DNA of 64,000 nucleotides from positions 1,240,001 through 1,304,000 of the forward strand of contig JANINS010000003.1 of assembly GCA_024508725.1 (NCBI GenBank), in the 5' to 3' direction. Of this stretch, positions 17,390 to 25,729 are shown piece after piece (position 1 is the stretch's first letter; each line of letters opens with the position of its first letter). This DNA comes from Chitinophagaceae bacterium (GTDB lineage: Bacteria > Bacteroidota > Bacteroidia > Chitinophagales > Chitinophagaceae). The position numbers were made by a program, and so were the translations under genes. The notes beneath the pieces were generated by a model. The model was given only the letters and a program-made list of their open reading frames with translations. It made no database searches and was not told the DNA's origin.

Positions 17390-17545
17390 ATGAAACGTAC
17401 ATTTCAACCACATAATCGCAGAAGAAAATCTGTTCATGGTTTCCGTAAGAGAATGGAAACTGCCAACGGACGTAAAGTTCTGGCTAGCAGAAGAGCGAAA
17501 GGCCGTAAGAAACTCACAGTTTCTGACGAGAGAAAATTAAAGTAA
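17390..17545 (+). CDS. rpmH: 50S ribosomal protein L34
   Basis: 51 residues: [20 protein letters not shown], then [20 protein letters not shown] and [11 protein letters not shown]. This is the L34 pattern (KRT-x-QP, HGFRKRM, G-R-VL-x-RR-x-KGRK-L), slightly longer at the C-terminus than the 44-47 residues usual in other phyla. It has its own promoter and terminator, so rnpA, normally its partner, appears to be separately transcribed here. Confidence 0.95.
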   Translation: MKRTFQPHNRRRKSVHGFRKRMETANGRKVLASRRAKGRKKLTVSDERKLK

Positions 17546-17583
17546 ACCTTATCCCTTAAAGGGGAATTAGGATATGATAGTTG

Positions 17584-17612
17584 AGGTCCCTTTTTTAAAG
17601 GGACTTCTTTAT
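17584..17612 (+). terminator. Intrinsic terminator after rpmH
   Basis: AGGTCCCTTT (17584-17593), loop, AAAGGGACTT (17597-17606), followed by CTTTATTTATT. A weaker CCCTT/AGGGG fold lies just before it. Confidence 0.75.
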
Positions 17613-17689
17613 TTATTAAATATGCGTTTGTTTCGCTTTTATGTAGCTGAGTGTTTATGCTAAAACTCAACTGGGCTTTAATTTTAAAT

Positions 17690-17754
17690 TGGCTCCGTAG
17701 GAGTCATATCTTAATAGAACTTCAACAAAATTCAAACTGGCTCCATAGGAGCCA
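17690..17754. repeat. Paired GGCTCC palindromes (family F2), copy 1
   Basis: TGGCTCCGTAGGAGTCA at 17690-17706 and TGGCTCCATAGGAGCCA at 17738-17754, start to start 48 bases, with CATATCTTAATAG between. The same arrangement occurs reversed at 49039-49103. It resembles REP/BIME elements, paired palindromes spread by RAYT transposases in other bacteria; no such transposase is in the window. Confidence 0.7.
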
Positions 17755-17798
17755 TACTTTTCTCTCACAACCCACCATAATACTATTTTTACAGATCA

Positions 17799-18206
17799 AT
17801 GAAAGGTGCAAACACATTTGGAAAACAGGAAAAACTCAAAAGCCGCAAGCTGATCCAGCAGGTTTTCTCTAACGGGAAAGCGGTAACGGCTCACCCGTTT
17901 AGACTGGTTTTTTATACTCCTGCAGATCTGATGGATGTGTCTGTGAAAATTGGTGTGAGTGCCAGCAGCCGCAATTTTAAAAAAGCAGTCGATCGAAATC
18001 GGATCAAACGGTTAATGAGAGAAGCTTATCGCTTAAATAAAGCCGAACTATTGCGACATGCTGTACTAAAAAACTTGCAGGTAGCCGCTTTTATTATTTA
18101 CACCGATAAAGTATTACCCGATTTCGAACTGGTGAACAATAAAATGAAACTACTTTTATCTAAACTCATCAAAGCTACCAGTGAAGCGGCTCCAAAAAAT
18201 TCTTAG
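17799..18206 (+). CDS. rnpA: Ribonuclease P protein component
   Basis: 135 residues. It begins [20 protein letters not shown], matching the family's conserved opening (F-x3-E-x-L). The signature [20 protein letters not shown] is the RNA-binding RNR motif. It assists the RNase P RNA in trimming the 5' ends of tRNA precursors. It overlaps yidD by 26 bases, so the two are translated from one message. A C-terminal tail of about 20 residues is variable. Confidence 0.95.
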   Translation: MKGANTFGKQEKLKSRKLIQQVFSNGKAVTAHPFRLVFYTPADLMDVSVKIGVSASSRNFKKAVDRNRIKRLMREAYRLNKAELLRHAVLKNLQVAAFIIYTDKVLPDFELVNNKMKLLLSKLIKATSEAAPKNS

Positions 18207-18411
18207 TTATCCTTTCCTGTTGCTCATCCGGTTTTACCAGTTGGCGATCTCGCCATTGCTTGGATCGCAGTGCAGGTTCACACCAACCTGTTCGCAATAT
18301 GCAAAGGAAGCTTTAGAAAAATACGGTCTTTTTAAAGGAAGCTGGCTTGCCATAAAGCGGATCTCTCGGTGCAGACCCGGTGGCGGTTCTGGTTACGATC
18401 CTGTTCCGTAA
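18181..18411 (+). CDS. yidD: Membrane protein insertion efficiency factor YidD
   Basis: 76 residues from a GTG start inside the end of rnpA. The family core is complete: [20 protein letters not shown], then [15 protein letters not shown] and [14 protein letters not shown]. It has an N-terminal amphipathic helix and conserved cysteines. YidD helps YidC-dependent membrane protein insertion. The stop codon is directly followed by the stop of the convergent lipoprotein gene, so there is no room for a terminator. Confidence 0.93.
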   Translation: MKRLQKILSYPFLLLIRFYQLAISPLLGSQCRFTPTCSQYAKEALEKYGLFKGSWLAIKRISRCRPGGGSGYDPVP

Positions 18412-19020
18412 TTATTTTTCATTTACAGGTTTATCATTAAGACCCATCATCCCTTTTAATTTTTCCAGTGTTGCCCTTGTTTCTGAGATCGGGTAAAAAC
18501 GATACACTTCAGGAGTTTCGCCCGGTTTTACTTCGAGTGATGTCATCTGGTGATAGGGAGTGATGATCGTAGCTCCATCATTAGCAGTGATCTTTACAGC
18601 CTGGTTGGGAAGTATGAAATAGGTTTTACCTGTTTGCACTTTACCGGCTAAGATCAATTCGAGTGAATCGATGTTCTGCTGCATCTCGGCATCAGAAATG
18701 GTTTTGGTGCTTTTCTTTGGAGCAGTATAGTTTACAAAGCTGCCAACGATCGTATCTTTTTTAGTATTCAGAAAGTAAACACCATTATCTGCTAAAGTAA
18801 CAGTTGCATTACCTGCAGGTGAGGTTACTTTAAGATCCATGCTGCCATCTCCATAGAACATAACTGTTTTTTCTTCGTGACCTCTTCCGCTGGTGGTGAT
18901 GGTTCTGTCATCAGTATTTACATTGGCTGTTCCTTCACTAATAATGATCACTTTTTTCTTTCCTTCAGAGCATGATGCAAGTAAAACGATGGCAGAAAGG
19001 CAGGCAGTTAGTTGTTTCAT
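18412..19020 (-). CDS. Hypothetical lipoprotein
   Basis: 202 residues with a signal peptide and lipobox LLASC, Cys at 17. After a charged linker the protein is mostly beta-rich (VKVTSPAGNATVTL-type patterns, here LKVTSPAGNATVTLADNGVY) and ends in a short helix-forming tail (ATLEKLKGMMGL). I do not recognise a family. It should be anchored in the envelope. It is convergent with yidD and has a terminator-like hairpin directly upstream. Confidence 0.7.
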   Translation of the reverse strand: MKQLTACLSAIVLLASCSEGKKKVIIISEGTANVNTDDRTITTSGRGHEEKTVMFYGDGSMDLKVTSPAGNATVTLADNGVYFLNTKKDTIVGSFVNYTAPKKSTKTISDAEMQQNIDSLELILAGKVQTGKTYFILPNQAVKITANDGATIITPYHQMTSLEVKPGETPEVYRFYPISETRATLEKLKGMMGLNDKPVNEK

Positions 19021-19031
19021 TCGAGGTATTT

Positions 19032-19066
19032 AAAAAATTAGTCCCACTACATTTTAGCGGGACTAA
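19032..19066 (-). terminator. Terminator-like hairpin just upstream of the lipoprotein gene
   Basis: On the minus strand TTAGTCCC (19066-19059) pairs with GGGACTAA (19045-19038) and is followed by TTTTTT. It lies 12 bases before the lipoprotein ATG, downstream of the sodA terminator, so it may act as an attenuator or protect the gene from read-through. Confidence 0.5.
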
Positions 19067-19078
19067 ATTAAGTGTTTA

Positions 19079-19153
19079 TTGCTGAGCGATGAACTGAAAC
19101 CTGAAGAGTGCGACGCAACGTAAGTTTAATAGATGATCTGTTGCCGGCTAAAT
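19079..19153 (-). repeat. Dispersed element F1, copy 4, abutting the sodA terminator
   Basis: Read on the minus strand it runs from TTATTTAGCC beside the sodA terminator through CGTTGCGTCGCACTCTTCAG to CGCTCAGCAA. Position and direction relative to the upstream gene are the same as at infB and the PPIase gene. Confidence 0.7.
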
Positions 19154-19156
19154 AAA

Positions 19157-19192
19157 AAAATAGTCTGACCAGTAACGGTCAGACTATTTTCA
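19157..19192 (-). terminator. Strong terminator of sodA, symmetrical
   Basis: AAAATAGTCTGACC (19157-19170), loop AGTAAC, GGTCAGACTATTTT (19177-19190): a perfect 14-bp stem with A and T runs on either side, so it can work in both directions. Confidence 0.9.
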
Positions 19193-19219
19193 AATTTCTC
19201 TGTTATCTTTCTGCGAATC

Positions 19220-19825
19220 TTACTTTGCTGCTCCAAAACGTTCAGACACTTTTGCCCAGCTGATCACATTCCAGATCTGGTTGAGGTATTCAGGTCTTTT
19301 ATTCTGATACTTTAAATAATAAGCATGTTCCCAAACATCAATACCGAGTAATGGTGTTCCTTTTACTTCGGCAACATCCATCAGCGGATTATCCTGGTTT
19401 GGCGTAGAAGTAACTTCCAGCTTACCATCTTTAACGATCAGCCATGCCCAGCCACTTCCAAAACGTGTAGCACCTGCTGCATTTACTTTTTCTTTAAGTG
19501 CATCAAAAGAACCGAATGTGCTGTTGATCGCTTCTGCCAAAGCACCTGTTGGTTCTCCACCTGCATGTGGTGCCAATGTTTCCCAGAAGAATGTGTGATT
19601 CCAGTGACCACCACCATTGTTACGGATAGCCGGAGAAAGGCTGCCAACATTTTTCAGCAGGTCTTCAAGGCTCTTGTTCTCGTTTTCAGTTCCAGCCACA
19701 GCTTTATTCAGGTTATCTACATAAGCCTGGTGATGTTTGCCGTGGTGAATTTCCATTGTTTGCTTATCGATATAAGGCTCCAGTGCATCGTGAGCATACG
19801 GTAAAGCCGGTAAAGTAAAAGCCAT
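19220..19825 (-). CDS. sodA: Superoxide dismutase, Mn/Fe type
   Basis: 201 residues, full length. The metal ligands are visible: His27 (MEIHHGKHH), His77 ([11 protein letters not shown]), then Asp and His in [22 protein letters not shown] and TPNQDNPLM, with Gln in the second-sphere position, favour manganese or a cambialistic enzyme over strict iron use. No signal peptide, so it acts in the cytoplasm, turning superoxide into hydrogen peroxide and oxygen. A possible -7 box TAAATTTG lies on the minus strand at 19871-19864. It is monocistronic with a strong terminator. Confidence 0.95.
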   Translation of the reverse strand: MAFTLPALPYAHDALEPYIDKQTMEIHHGKHHQAYVDNLNKAVAGTENENKSLEDLLKNVGSLSPAIRNNGGGHWNHTFFWETLAPHAGGEPTGALAEAINSTFGSFDALKEKVNAAGATRFGSGWAWLIVKDGKLEVTSTPNQDNPLMDVAEVKGTPLLGIDVWEHAYYLKYQNKRPEYLNQIWNVISWAKVSERFGAAK

Positions 19826-19930
19826 AGTATAGATTTTTAATGATTAAATTTTCTAATGGGTAACAAATTTATTACTGTTGGGTTAATTGAAGAGGAAATG
19901 TTTCTGAAGTCGAAAATTAGTGTTGACCAG

Positions 19931-20067
19931 GGTGCACCAATGCTATGAAGCATTCGTTGCGTCGCACTCTTCAGGTTCCTGTTCTTTACTGAGCAATGAG
20001 TTGCAGGTTTGTTAATTAGCGGCAAACAATCATTTGTCATTTAATAGCTTCATAGCATTGGTGCACC
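19931..20067. repeat. F1 copy 5 inside a 20-bp perfect inverted repeat
   Basis: GGTGCACCAATGCTATGAAG (19931-19950) is repeated exactly in inverse at 20048-20067, 97 bases apart. Between the arms lies a sense F1 core, CGTTGCGTCGCACTCTTCAG (19955-19974), and CTGAGCAA. The right arm looks like the start of a second, opposed and truncated F1 copy. The whole 19826-20166 gap has no gene. Confidence 0.75.
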
Positions 20068-20166
20068 TATGTTACAGAAATAAAGCAGACCAGCAACTCA
20101 GGATTTCATAAACTACTGATCAGCTCTGATGGAGATAAGTTCTATAGCGTTGTTCAAAATGAATGA

Positions 20167-21042
20167 TCACATCACTGCTTCAGCTTTCTCGAATATCTTA
20201 TTTCGTTTCCATTCATACCAGGTTTGCGGAGCTGTCTTCTTCATCAGTGTATCAATGTTTCGCATGCCTACAATATTCCAGAACCCTTTGAGTTTTGTAC
20301 CCACATTGTTGTTGAGTGCTCTTAAGCTCATGGCAAATCCGCTGTCGAGGTATTCCATGTGATGCCAGTAACCACCAGGCATAAAAAGAGTGTCTCCATG
20401 TTCAAGGATCACTTCGAAACCCTTGGCTTCTTTTACCGCAGGAAAATTATTGAAGTTGAGCTTGCTTTTTTCTTCATCGTAATAATTACTGAAATCAGCC
20501 AGGCTTAATACTTCGAAAGGTTTGCGATACAACTTATGTTGTTCTTCGTAAGGAAACAGCAATACTCTTTTCCTTCCGCAGAATTGTGTATGCAGAATGT
20601 GGCTGAGGTCAATATCAAAATGCATGTGAGTAATGGAGCCTTGTCCACCCACAAATAACATGGGGAATTTTTTTACAAAGCCATTCATCAGGTGATCCGG
20701 CCAGGTAAAATCATCTTTTAACTGCGGTGCATGGGTAAAGATGTTGAAGAGAAATATTCTCCATGCTGCCGGTCCGCTGCTGATCATGTTTATATACTCA
20801 CCAAACGTTGTATAATCATCAGCTTTATTGATGGGTGTATAGGCATCGCTTTTTACATTGTTATAGATGCCCACTCTTTTACCGCCAACAACTGATTTAA
20901 AATATTCCCAGTTCCATTTGTTGTAAGCCGGCCATTGGTTGGAGAGATCTTTTATTATTACCGGCACTTGCGGTTCGAAATAATTTTTGCGAAAATCAGC
21001 ACGGTTGATAGACGATACAACGTCAACAGGCTTCAGTTGCAT
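20167..21042 (-). CDS. JmjC/cupin-8-like oxygenase-fold protein
   Basis: 291 residues from the ATG at 21042; a TTG 36 bases upstream is also in frame but less likely. It starts MQLKPVDVVSSINRADFRKN, followed by the family's PVIIKDL and WPAYNKWNWEYF. The iron-binding motif is THMHFDIDLSHILHTQFCGR (H-x-D), the distal histidine is in MPGGYWHHMEY, and KRVLLFP is the usual strand after the first motif. These features fit Fe(II)/2-oxoglutarate-dependent cupin_8 (factor-inhibiting-HIF-like) enzymes, which hydroxylate proteins or small molecules. The substrate is unknown. No signal peptide. Confidence 0.8.
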   Translation of the reverse strand: MQLKPVDVVSSINRADFRKNYFEPQVPVIIKDLSNQWPAYNKWNWEYFKSVVGGKRVGIYNNVKSDAYTPINKADDYTTFGEYINMISSGPAAWRIFLFNIFTHAPQLKDDFTWPDHLMNGFVKKFPMLFVGGQGSITHMHFDIDLSHILHTQFCGRKRVLLFPYEEQHKLYRKPFEVLSLADFSNYYDEEKSKLNFNNFPAVKEAKGFEVILEHGDTLFMPGGYWHHMEYLDSGFAMSLRALNNNVGTKLKGFWNIVGMRNIDTLMKKTAPQTWYEWKRNKIFEKAEAVM

Positions 21043-21139
21043 GGCTGGAGGTTTGAACAAAAGTAAAATCTTTTTCAAAGTTTATATGTTAACTAAGGAT
21101 GGTATGGTTTAAGATGTGATTAATGTCTTAAGTTTAGGT

Positions 21140-21757
21140 ATGGCTTTGCTGTTACAACTTCATCCGGATAATCCTAATCCACGAAATCTGAAAACAATAG
21201 TTGATTGTTTATCAGGTGGTGGGGTGATCATTTATCCCACCGATACGATCTATGGTTTGGGCTGCAATATCCTGCAACCGAAAGCAATCGAAAGGATCTG
21301 CCGCATCAAAAATGTGGATCCGCAAAAAGCACAGCTCAGCTTTGTGTGTTACGATCTGAGCGACATGAGTAAGTATACCAAAGCGATATCAACACCTTTG
21401 TATCGCATGCTGAAAAGTTATCTGCCCGGCCCTTATACTTTTATCTTACCGGCAAGTAAAGAAGCGCCAAAGATTCTGCAGACGAAACGGCACACCATCG
21501 GACTTCGTGTACCCGATAACAATATCGCAAGAAGTATTGTGCAAGAGTTAGGTCATCCAATTTTATCGGCATCATTGCCAGGCGAAATGGTGGAAGAATA
21601 CACCGATCCAGAGATCATTGCAGATAAGTTTGACAAGTTGGTTGATATTGTTGTTGATGGCGGTATTGGTGGAATGATTCCTTCAACAGTGGTTGATTGT
21701 ACTACAGACAATTATGAAGTGATCAGAGAAGGTGCAGGAGAGTTTGTGATGGAGTGA
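21140..21757 (+). CDS. L-threonylcarbamoyladenylate synthase (Sua5/YrdC/YciO family)
   Basis: 205 residues from ATG 21140 (MALLLQLHPDNPNPRNLKTI); a GTG 24 bases earlier is in frame. Family hallmarks are GGVIIYPTDTIYGLGCN, KNVDPQKAQLSFVCYDLS, PGPYTFIL, TIGLRVPD and STVVDCT. The KR-x-R/K-P-x3-PL signature of TsaC is here KNVDPQKAQLSF, as in YciO-type relatives, so whether it makes threonylcarbamoyl-AMP for tRNA t6A or is a YciO paralogue is not settled. Cytoplasmic. It is divergent from the cupin gene. Confidence 0.85.
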   Translation: MALLLQLHPDNPNPRNLKTIVDCLSGGGVIIYPTDTIYGLGCNILQPKAIERICRIKNVDPQKAQLSFVCYDLSDMSKYTKAISTPLYRMLKSYLPGPYTFILPASKEAPKILQTKRHTIGLRVPDNNIARSIVQELGHPILSASLPGEMVEEYTDPEIIADKFDKLVDIVVDGGIGGMIPSTVVDCTTDNYEVIREGAGEFVME

Positions 21758-21865
21758 TGTTTTTACCACATAGCCACATAGATGGCATAGGTAATTAAAC
21801 TATTTATCGCTTGGTTTAATATGGCTTCGGTTGATTTTCTTTTATACAATTTTTATACTTCTTAT

Positions 21866-22105
21866 TTACGATTCCGACTCGTCTTCTATATGGTTGTATT
21901 CATTGTTCCATGCATACCAACCAAAGATCACCATACCTATAGCCACAGGTGTAAAAATAAAAATGATGATACACCATTGCAACCATTCGTCCATTGTTGC
22001 TTTTGGAGAGGCCAGTTTTAATGAGGCTTGCCAGATCAGGAAAGCAATCGCTGCAGGACCAAGCAACATCCATACAGCTCCTAAATATTTTTTGATGCTA
22101 TTCAT
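21866..22105 (-). CDS. Small two-helix membrane protein paired with the transporter
   Basis: 79 residues from the ATG at 22105, which overlaps the end of the transporter gene by 8 bases. It has two hydrophobic segments, LGAVWMLLGPAAIAFLIW and WCIIIFIFTPVAIGMVIFGW, joined by a polar loop, and an acidic tail. Such small proteins are seen next to MHS transporters in Bacteroidota and may be an accessory subunit; this is inferred from the overlap. I assign no known family. Confidence 0.7.
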   Translation of the reverse strand: MNSIKKYLGAVWMLLGPAAIAFLIWQASLKLASPKATMDEWLQWCIIIFIFTPVAIGMVIFGWYAWNNEYNHIEDESES

Positions 22106-23639
22106 GTTTTGGTTTTTTATTGGATAAATAAACCGCTCCGATAATAAAGCAAACTGCAGCAACACCCATCGGATACCAGAGTCCTGCTAAAGGATGACCA
22201 ACAGGGTTTTTATCTGTCTTACTTAATTCTACAATCAATATTCCAATGAAAGGAACCAAACCACCAAACACTCCATTGCCGATATGATAAGGGAGACTCA
22301 TCGACGTATAACGTATTTTGGTTGGGAAAAGCTCAACTAAAAAAGCGGCGATCGGACCATATACCATTGTTACAAAGAGAACAAGGACAAATATCAAAGC
22401 AATGAACTTCCATGCATAATCATCTGCAAGCGTAAGTATTTTGGTTACTTTAGGCTGATAGGGTGCCGGAACCTGTGTGGATAGCTTATTAAGTTCATGT
22501 TCCCGCTTTGAATATTGAGTGGTTGTTACTCTTGAACTGCCATCTTCAAATTTGTCGTTGATCGTTAGTGTAACAATCGAATCCCCGGCTATTTTCTTGT
22601 TTGGAGTAACATTTACTTTTCCATTCTCATCAATAATTTTTTTATTACTCATATCACTCAATGAATGCATTGAGTTAAAAATTGGTCGGTAACAAATCAC
22701 AGCCAGCAACATTCCCAACAACATGATCCATTTTCTGCCGATCTTATCACTAAGCCAACCGAAGAAAACAAAGAAAGGAGTAGCCATCAACAGTGCAATG
22801 CCGATCCATGTGTTGGCTTGTGTAGATTCGATATTACATGTCTTCAGCATGAATGTTTGTGCATAGAACTGTCCGGTGTACCAAACAACACCTTGTCCCA
22901 TTGTGGCACCAAACAAAGCCAGCAACACCATTTTTAAATTCAACTTATGGCCAAAGCTTTCTTTGAGTGGATTGACAGATGTTTTTCCTTCTGCTTTTAA
23001 AGAAGAGAACAATGGACTTTCTTTCATCTTCATCCTGATCACTACAGAAACCAATACAAGTACGATGCTGAGTAAGAAGGGTAATCTCCAGCCCCAGTCA
23101 TTAAAATCAGCTGGTTTCAACAGCTTTTGCGTAGTGATGATAACAGCTAATGAAACAAACAATCCAAGTGTTGCAGTGGTTTGTATCCAGCTGGTATAAA
23201 AACCTCTTCGATGTTCAGGAGAATGTTCGGCAACATAAGTAGCAGCTCCTCCATATTCTCCACCAAGTGCTAGCCCCTGCAATAATCTCAATACAAGTAC
23301 AACAGCCGGAGCCAGATGAAAATTCTCATAAGAGGGAATACATCCAATCAGGAAAGTAGAAAGCCCCATGATCACCAGCGTAACAAGAAAAGTGTGCTTT
23401 CTGCCAATGATGTCGCCCAACCTTCCAAATACCAAAGCACCAAATGGTCTAACGATAAAGCCTGCTGCGAAAGTGGCCAGCGTTGCTAAAAAAGATGCGG
23501 TAGGATTTGCAGAAGGAAAGAATTTTTCTGAGATAATGGTTGCAAGACTGCCGAAGATGTAGAAGTCGTACCACTCGATCAAAGTTCCTACTGAAGATGC
23601 GCCAATAACTTTCCAAATACCTTTGGTTTCGGTTGACAT
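22098..23639 (-). CDS. MFS transporter, metabolite:H+ symporter (ProP/ShiA-like) type
   Basis: 513 residues from the ATG at 23639 (MSTETKGIWKVIGASSVGTL). The frame is open 44 codons further, but that part is an F1 element. IEWYDFYIFGSLATIISEKF is the hallmark opening of the MHS group, and GRLGDIIGRKHTFL and GRKWIMLLGM are the paired loop motifs. LLQGLALGGEYGGAATYVAE follows. About twelve helices. An unusual charged insertion of about 80 residues (from NSMHSLSDMSNKKI to QPKVTKILTL) lies between two late helices. Substrates of the group include proline, betaine, shikimate and dicarboxylates; none can be assigned. Divergent from acs, so acetate-linked metabolites are possible. Confidence 0.88.
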   Translation of the reverse strand: MSTETKGIWKVIGASSVGTLIEWYDFYIFGSLATIISEKFFPSANPTASFLATLATFAAGFIVRPFGALVFGRLGDIIGRKHTFLVTLVIMGLSTFLIGCIPSYENFHLAPAVVLVLRLLQGLALGGEYGGAATYVAEHSPEHRRGFYTSWIQTTATLGLFVSLAVIITTQKLLKPADFNDWGWRLPFLLSIVLVLVSVVIRMKMKESPLFSSLKAEGKTSVNPLKESFGHKLNLKMVLLALFGATMGQGVVWYTGQFYAQTFMLKTCNIESTQANTWIGIALLMATPFFVFFGWLSDKIGRKWIMLLGMLLAVICYRPIFNSMHSLSDMSNKKIIDENGKVNVTPNKKIAGDSIVTLTINDKFEDGSSRVTTTQYSKREHELNKLSTQVPAPYQPKVTKILTLADDYAWKFIALIFVLVLFVTMVYGPIAAFLVELFPTKIRYTSMSLPYHIGNGVFGGLVPFIGILIVELSKTDKNPVGHPLAGLWYPMGVAAVCFIIGAVYLSNKKPKHE

Positions 23640-23712
23640 GCTGTACGAGTTCGTTTTTTGTTTTAGTTTTAGCCTGTTTAAAGATAATGGTTGTCGCCAT
23701 ACAAAACGGAAC

Positions 23713-23771
23713 GTACAAGGGAGCAATTTGCGTGACGATAGCAGCAAATTGGAAACAACCGGCGATGCCAT
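23713..23771 (-). repeat. Degenerate F1 copy 6 with a palindromic insertion
   Basis: On the minus strand ATGGCATCGCCGGTTGTTTC matches the F1 copy at 38516 (ATGGCATCACCTGTTGTGTC), and CTTGTACGTTC completes it. Between them sits a 28-base insertion with ends CAATTTGC/GCAAATTG, at the same internal position as the insertion in the copy at 50532. Confidence 0.6.
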
Positions 23772-23794
23772 GAAGACTAAAGCTTGTTAAACAA

Positions 23795-25720
23795 ATGAAT
23801 TACCCATACCAGATCAAAACATTTGAAGAGTATCAGTCTGCTTATAAAAGATCAGTGGAAGACCCTGAAGGTTTTTGGGCAGAGATCGCTGAACATTTTG
23901 TGTGGCGGAAGAAATGGGATAAAGTGCTTGAATGGAATTTTACCGAGCCTAAAGTAGAATGGTTCAAAGGTGCGAAACTCAATATCACAGAAAGCCTCAT
24001 CGACAGGCATCTTGCAACCAAAGGAAATGATCCTGCATTTATCTGGGAACCGAATAATCCGGAAGACAGAACAAGAGTTGTTACTTACAACCGTTTGCAT
24101 AAACGTGTTTGCCAGGTTGCACAGATGTTAAAAAATAACGGAGTAAAGAAAGGTGACCGTGTTTGCATTTACATGGGAATGGTACCGGAACTTGCTTATG
24201 CAGTTTTGGGTTGCGCAAGAATTGGTGCGATACACTCCGTAATATTCGGTGGATTCTCTGCACAAAGTATTGCCGATAGGTTAGAAGATGCGAAAGCTGA
24301 ATTTATCATTACCTGTGATGGTGCTTACAGAGGAGCGAAAGACATTCCGCTGAAGAGTGTGATAGATGACGCCTTGATCGGGAATAAAGTGGTGAAACGT
24401 GTGATCGTTTTTACCAGAACGAGAACACCTATTTCAATGCTCAAAGGAAGAGACGTGTGGTGGGAAGATGAGATGGAACATGCCGAACACCAGGTAGAGA
24501 AAGATGGCATCGTATCTTTTCCTGCTGAAGAAATGGATGCGGAAGATCCGTTGTTCATTTTATATACTTCGGGTTCAACAGGAAAGCCGAAAGGTGTAGT
24601 GCATACATGTGCAGGATATATGGTATACACCAATTACACCTTCATCAATACTTTTCAATACAAACCTGAAGATGTTCATTTCTGCACGGCAGATATCGGC
24701 TGGATCACAGGTCATTCATACATCGTGTACGGACCGCTTAGTGCCGGAGCAACGAGTTTGATGTTTGAAGGTGTTCCTACCTGGCCCGACGCCGGAAGAT
24801 TCTGGAGCATCGTTGACAAATACAAAGTGAACATTCTCTACACTGCACCCACGGCTATCAGGAGTTTGATGGGTTTTGGGTTAGGTCCCGTTCATGGTCA
24901 CGACCTCAGCAGCCTCACCACACTTGGAACGGTTGGAGAGCCGATCAACGAAGAAGCCTGGCATTGGTATGATGAACATATCGGTAAAAAGAAATCACCA
25001 ATTGTAGATACGTGGTGGCAAACCGAAACTGGCGGCATCCTTATTTCAAATCTTGCAGGAGTTACGCCTTCAAAACCAACTTATGCAACATTACCATTGC
25101 CGGGTGTGCAGCCAATATTGGTTGATGAGAATGGAAAAGAGATAGAGGGTAATAATGTAAGCGGGAATTTATGTATCAAAGCACCGTGGCCGTCGATACT
25201 CAGAACAACGTATGGCGATCATGAACGTTGCAGGCTGAATTATTTTTCTACTTACGAGAATCTTTATTTTACAGGCGATGGTGCATTAAGAGACGAAAAT
25301 GGATTTTACCGCATCACCGGAAGAGTGGATGATGTGTTGAATGTTTCCGGTCATCGCATTGGCACTGCTGAAGTGGAGAATGCAATAAACATGCATGCCG
25401 GAGTTGTTGAAAGTGCGGTAGTGGGTTATCCACACGAAGTAAAAGGACAAGGCATTTATGCTTACGTGATATTCAATGGTCGTCACAACGATGAGGAACT
25501 CACAAGGAAAGACATTTTGCAAACAGTAACAAGGATCATCGGACCTATTGCAAAGCCGGATAAGATCCAGTTTGTTTCAGGATTGCCCAAAACAAGAAGC
25601 GGTAAGATCATGAGAAGAATTCTTCGCAAGATCGCTGAAGGTGAAACACAGAATCTTGGTGATACTACAACATTACTTGATCCTGCTGTAGTGGATGAGA
25701 TTAAGAATGGAAGGATTTAG
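23795..25720 (+). CDS. acs: Acetyl-CoA synthetase
   Basis: 641 residues, full length. The P-loop-like motif YTSGSTGKPKGVVHTCAGYM, VDTWWQTETGG, the hinge YFTGDGALRDENG(FYRITGR) and the C-terminal TRSGKIMRRILRKIA, with the lysine that is acetylated in regulated homologues, are all present, and the early WAEIAEHFVWRKKWDKVLEW is typical. It turns acetate, ATP and CoA into acetyl-CoA in the cytoplasm. It starts 24 bases from the end of the F1 element and is divergent from the MHS transporter. Confidence 0.96.
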   Translation: MNYPYQIKTFEEYQSAYKRSVEDPEGFWAEIAEHFVWRKKWDKVLEWNFTEPKVEWFKGAKLNITESLIDRHLATKGNDPAFIWEPNNPEDRTRVVTYNRLHKRVCQVAQMLKNNGVKKGDRVCIYMGMVPELAYAVLGCARIGAIHSVIFGGFSAQSIADRLEDAKAEFIITCDGAYRGAKDIPLKSVIDDALIGNKVVKRVIVFTRTRTPISMLKGRDVWWEDEMEHAEHQVEKDGIVSFPAEEMDAEDPLFILYTSGSTGKPKGVVHTCAGYMVYTNYTFINTFQYKPEDVHFCTADIGWITGHSYIVYGPLSAGATSLMFEGVPTWPDAGRFWSIVDKYKVNILYTAPTAIRSLMGFGLGPVHGHDLSSLTTLGTVGEPINEEAWHWYDEHIGKKKSPIVDTWWQTETGGILISNLAGVTPSKPTYATLPLPGVQPILVDENGKEIEGNNVSGNLCIKAPWPSILRTTYGDHERCRLNYFSTYENLYFTGDGALRDENGFYRITGRVDDVLNVSGHRIGTAEVENAINMHAGVVESAVVGYPHEVKGQGIYAYVIFNGRHNDEELTRKDILQTVTRIIGPIAKPDKIQFVSGLPKTRSGKIMRRILRKIAEGETQNLGDTTTLLDPAVVDEIKNGRI

Positions 25721-25729
25721 GGTTACTAA

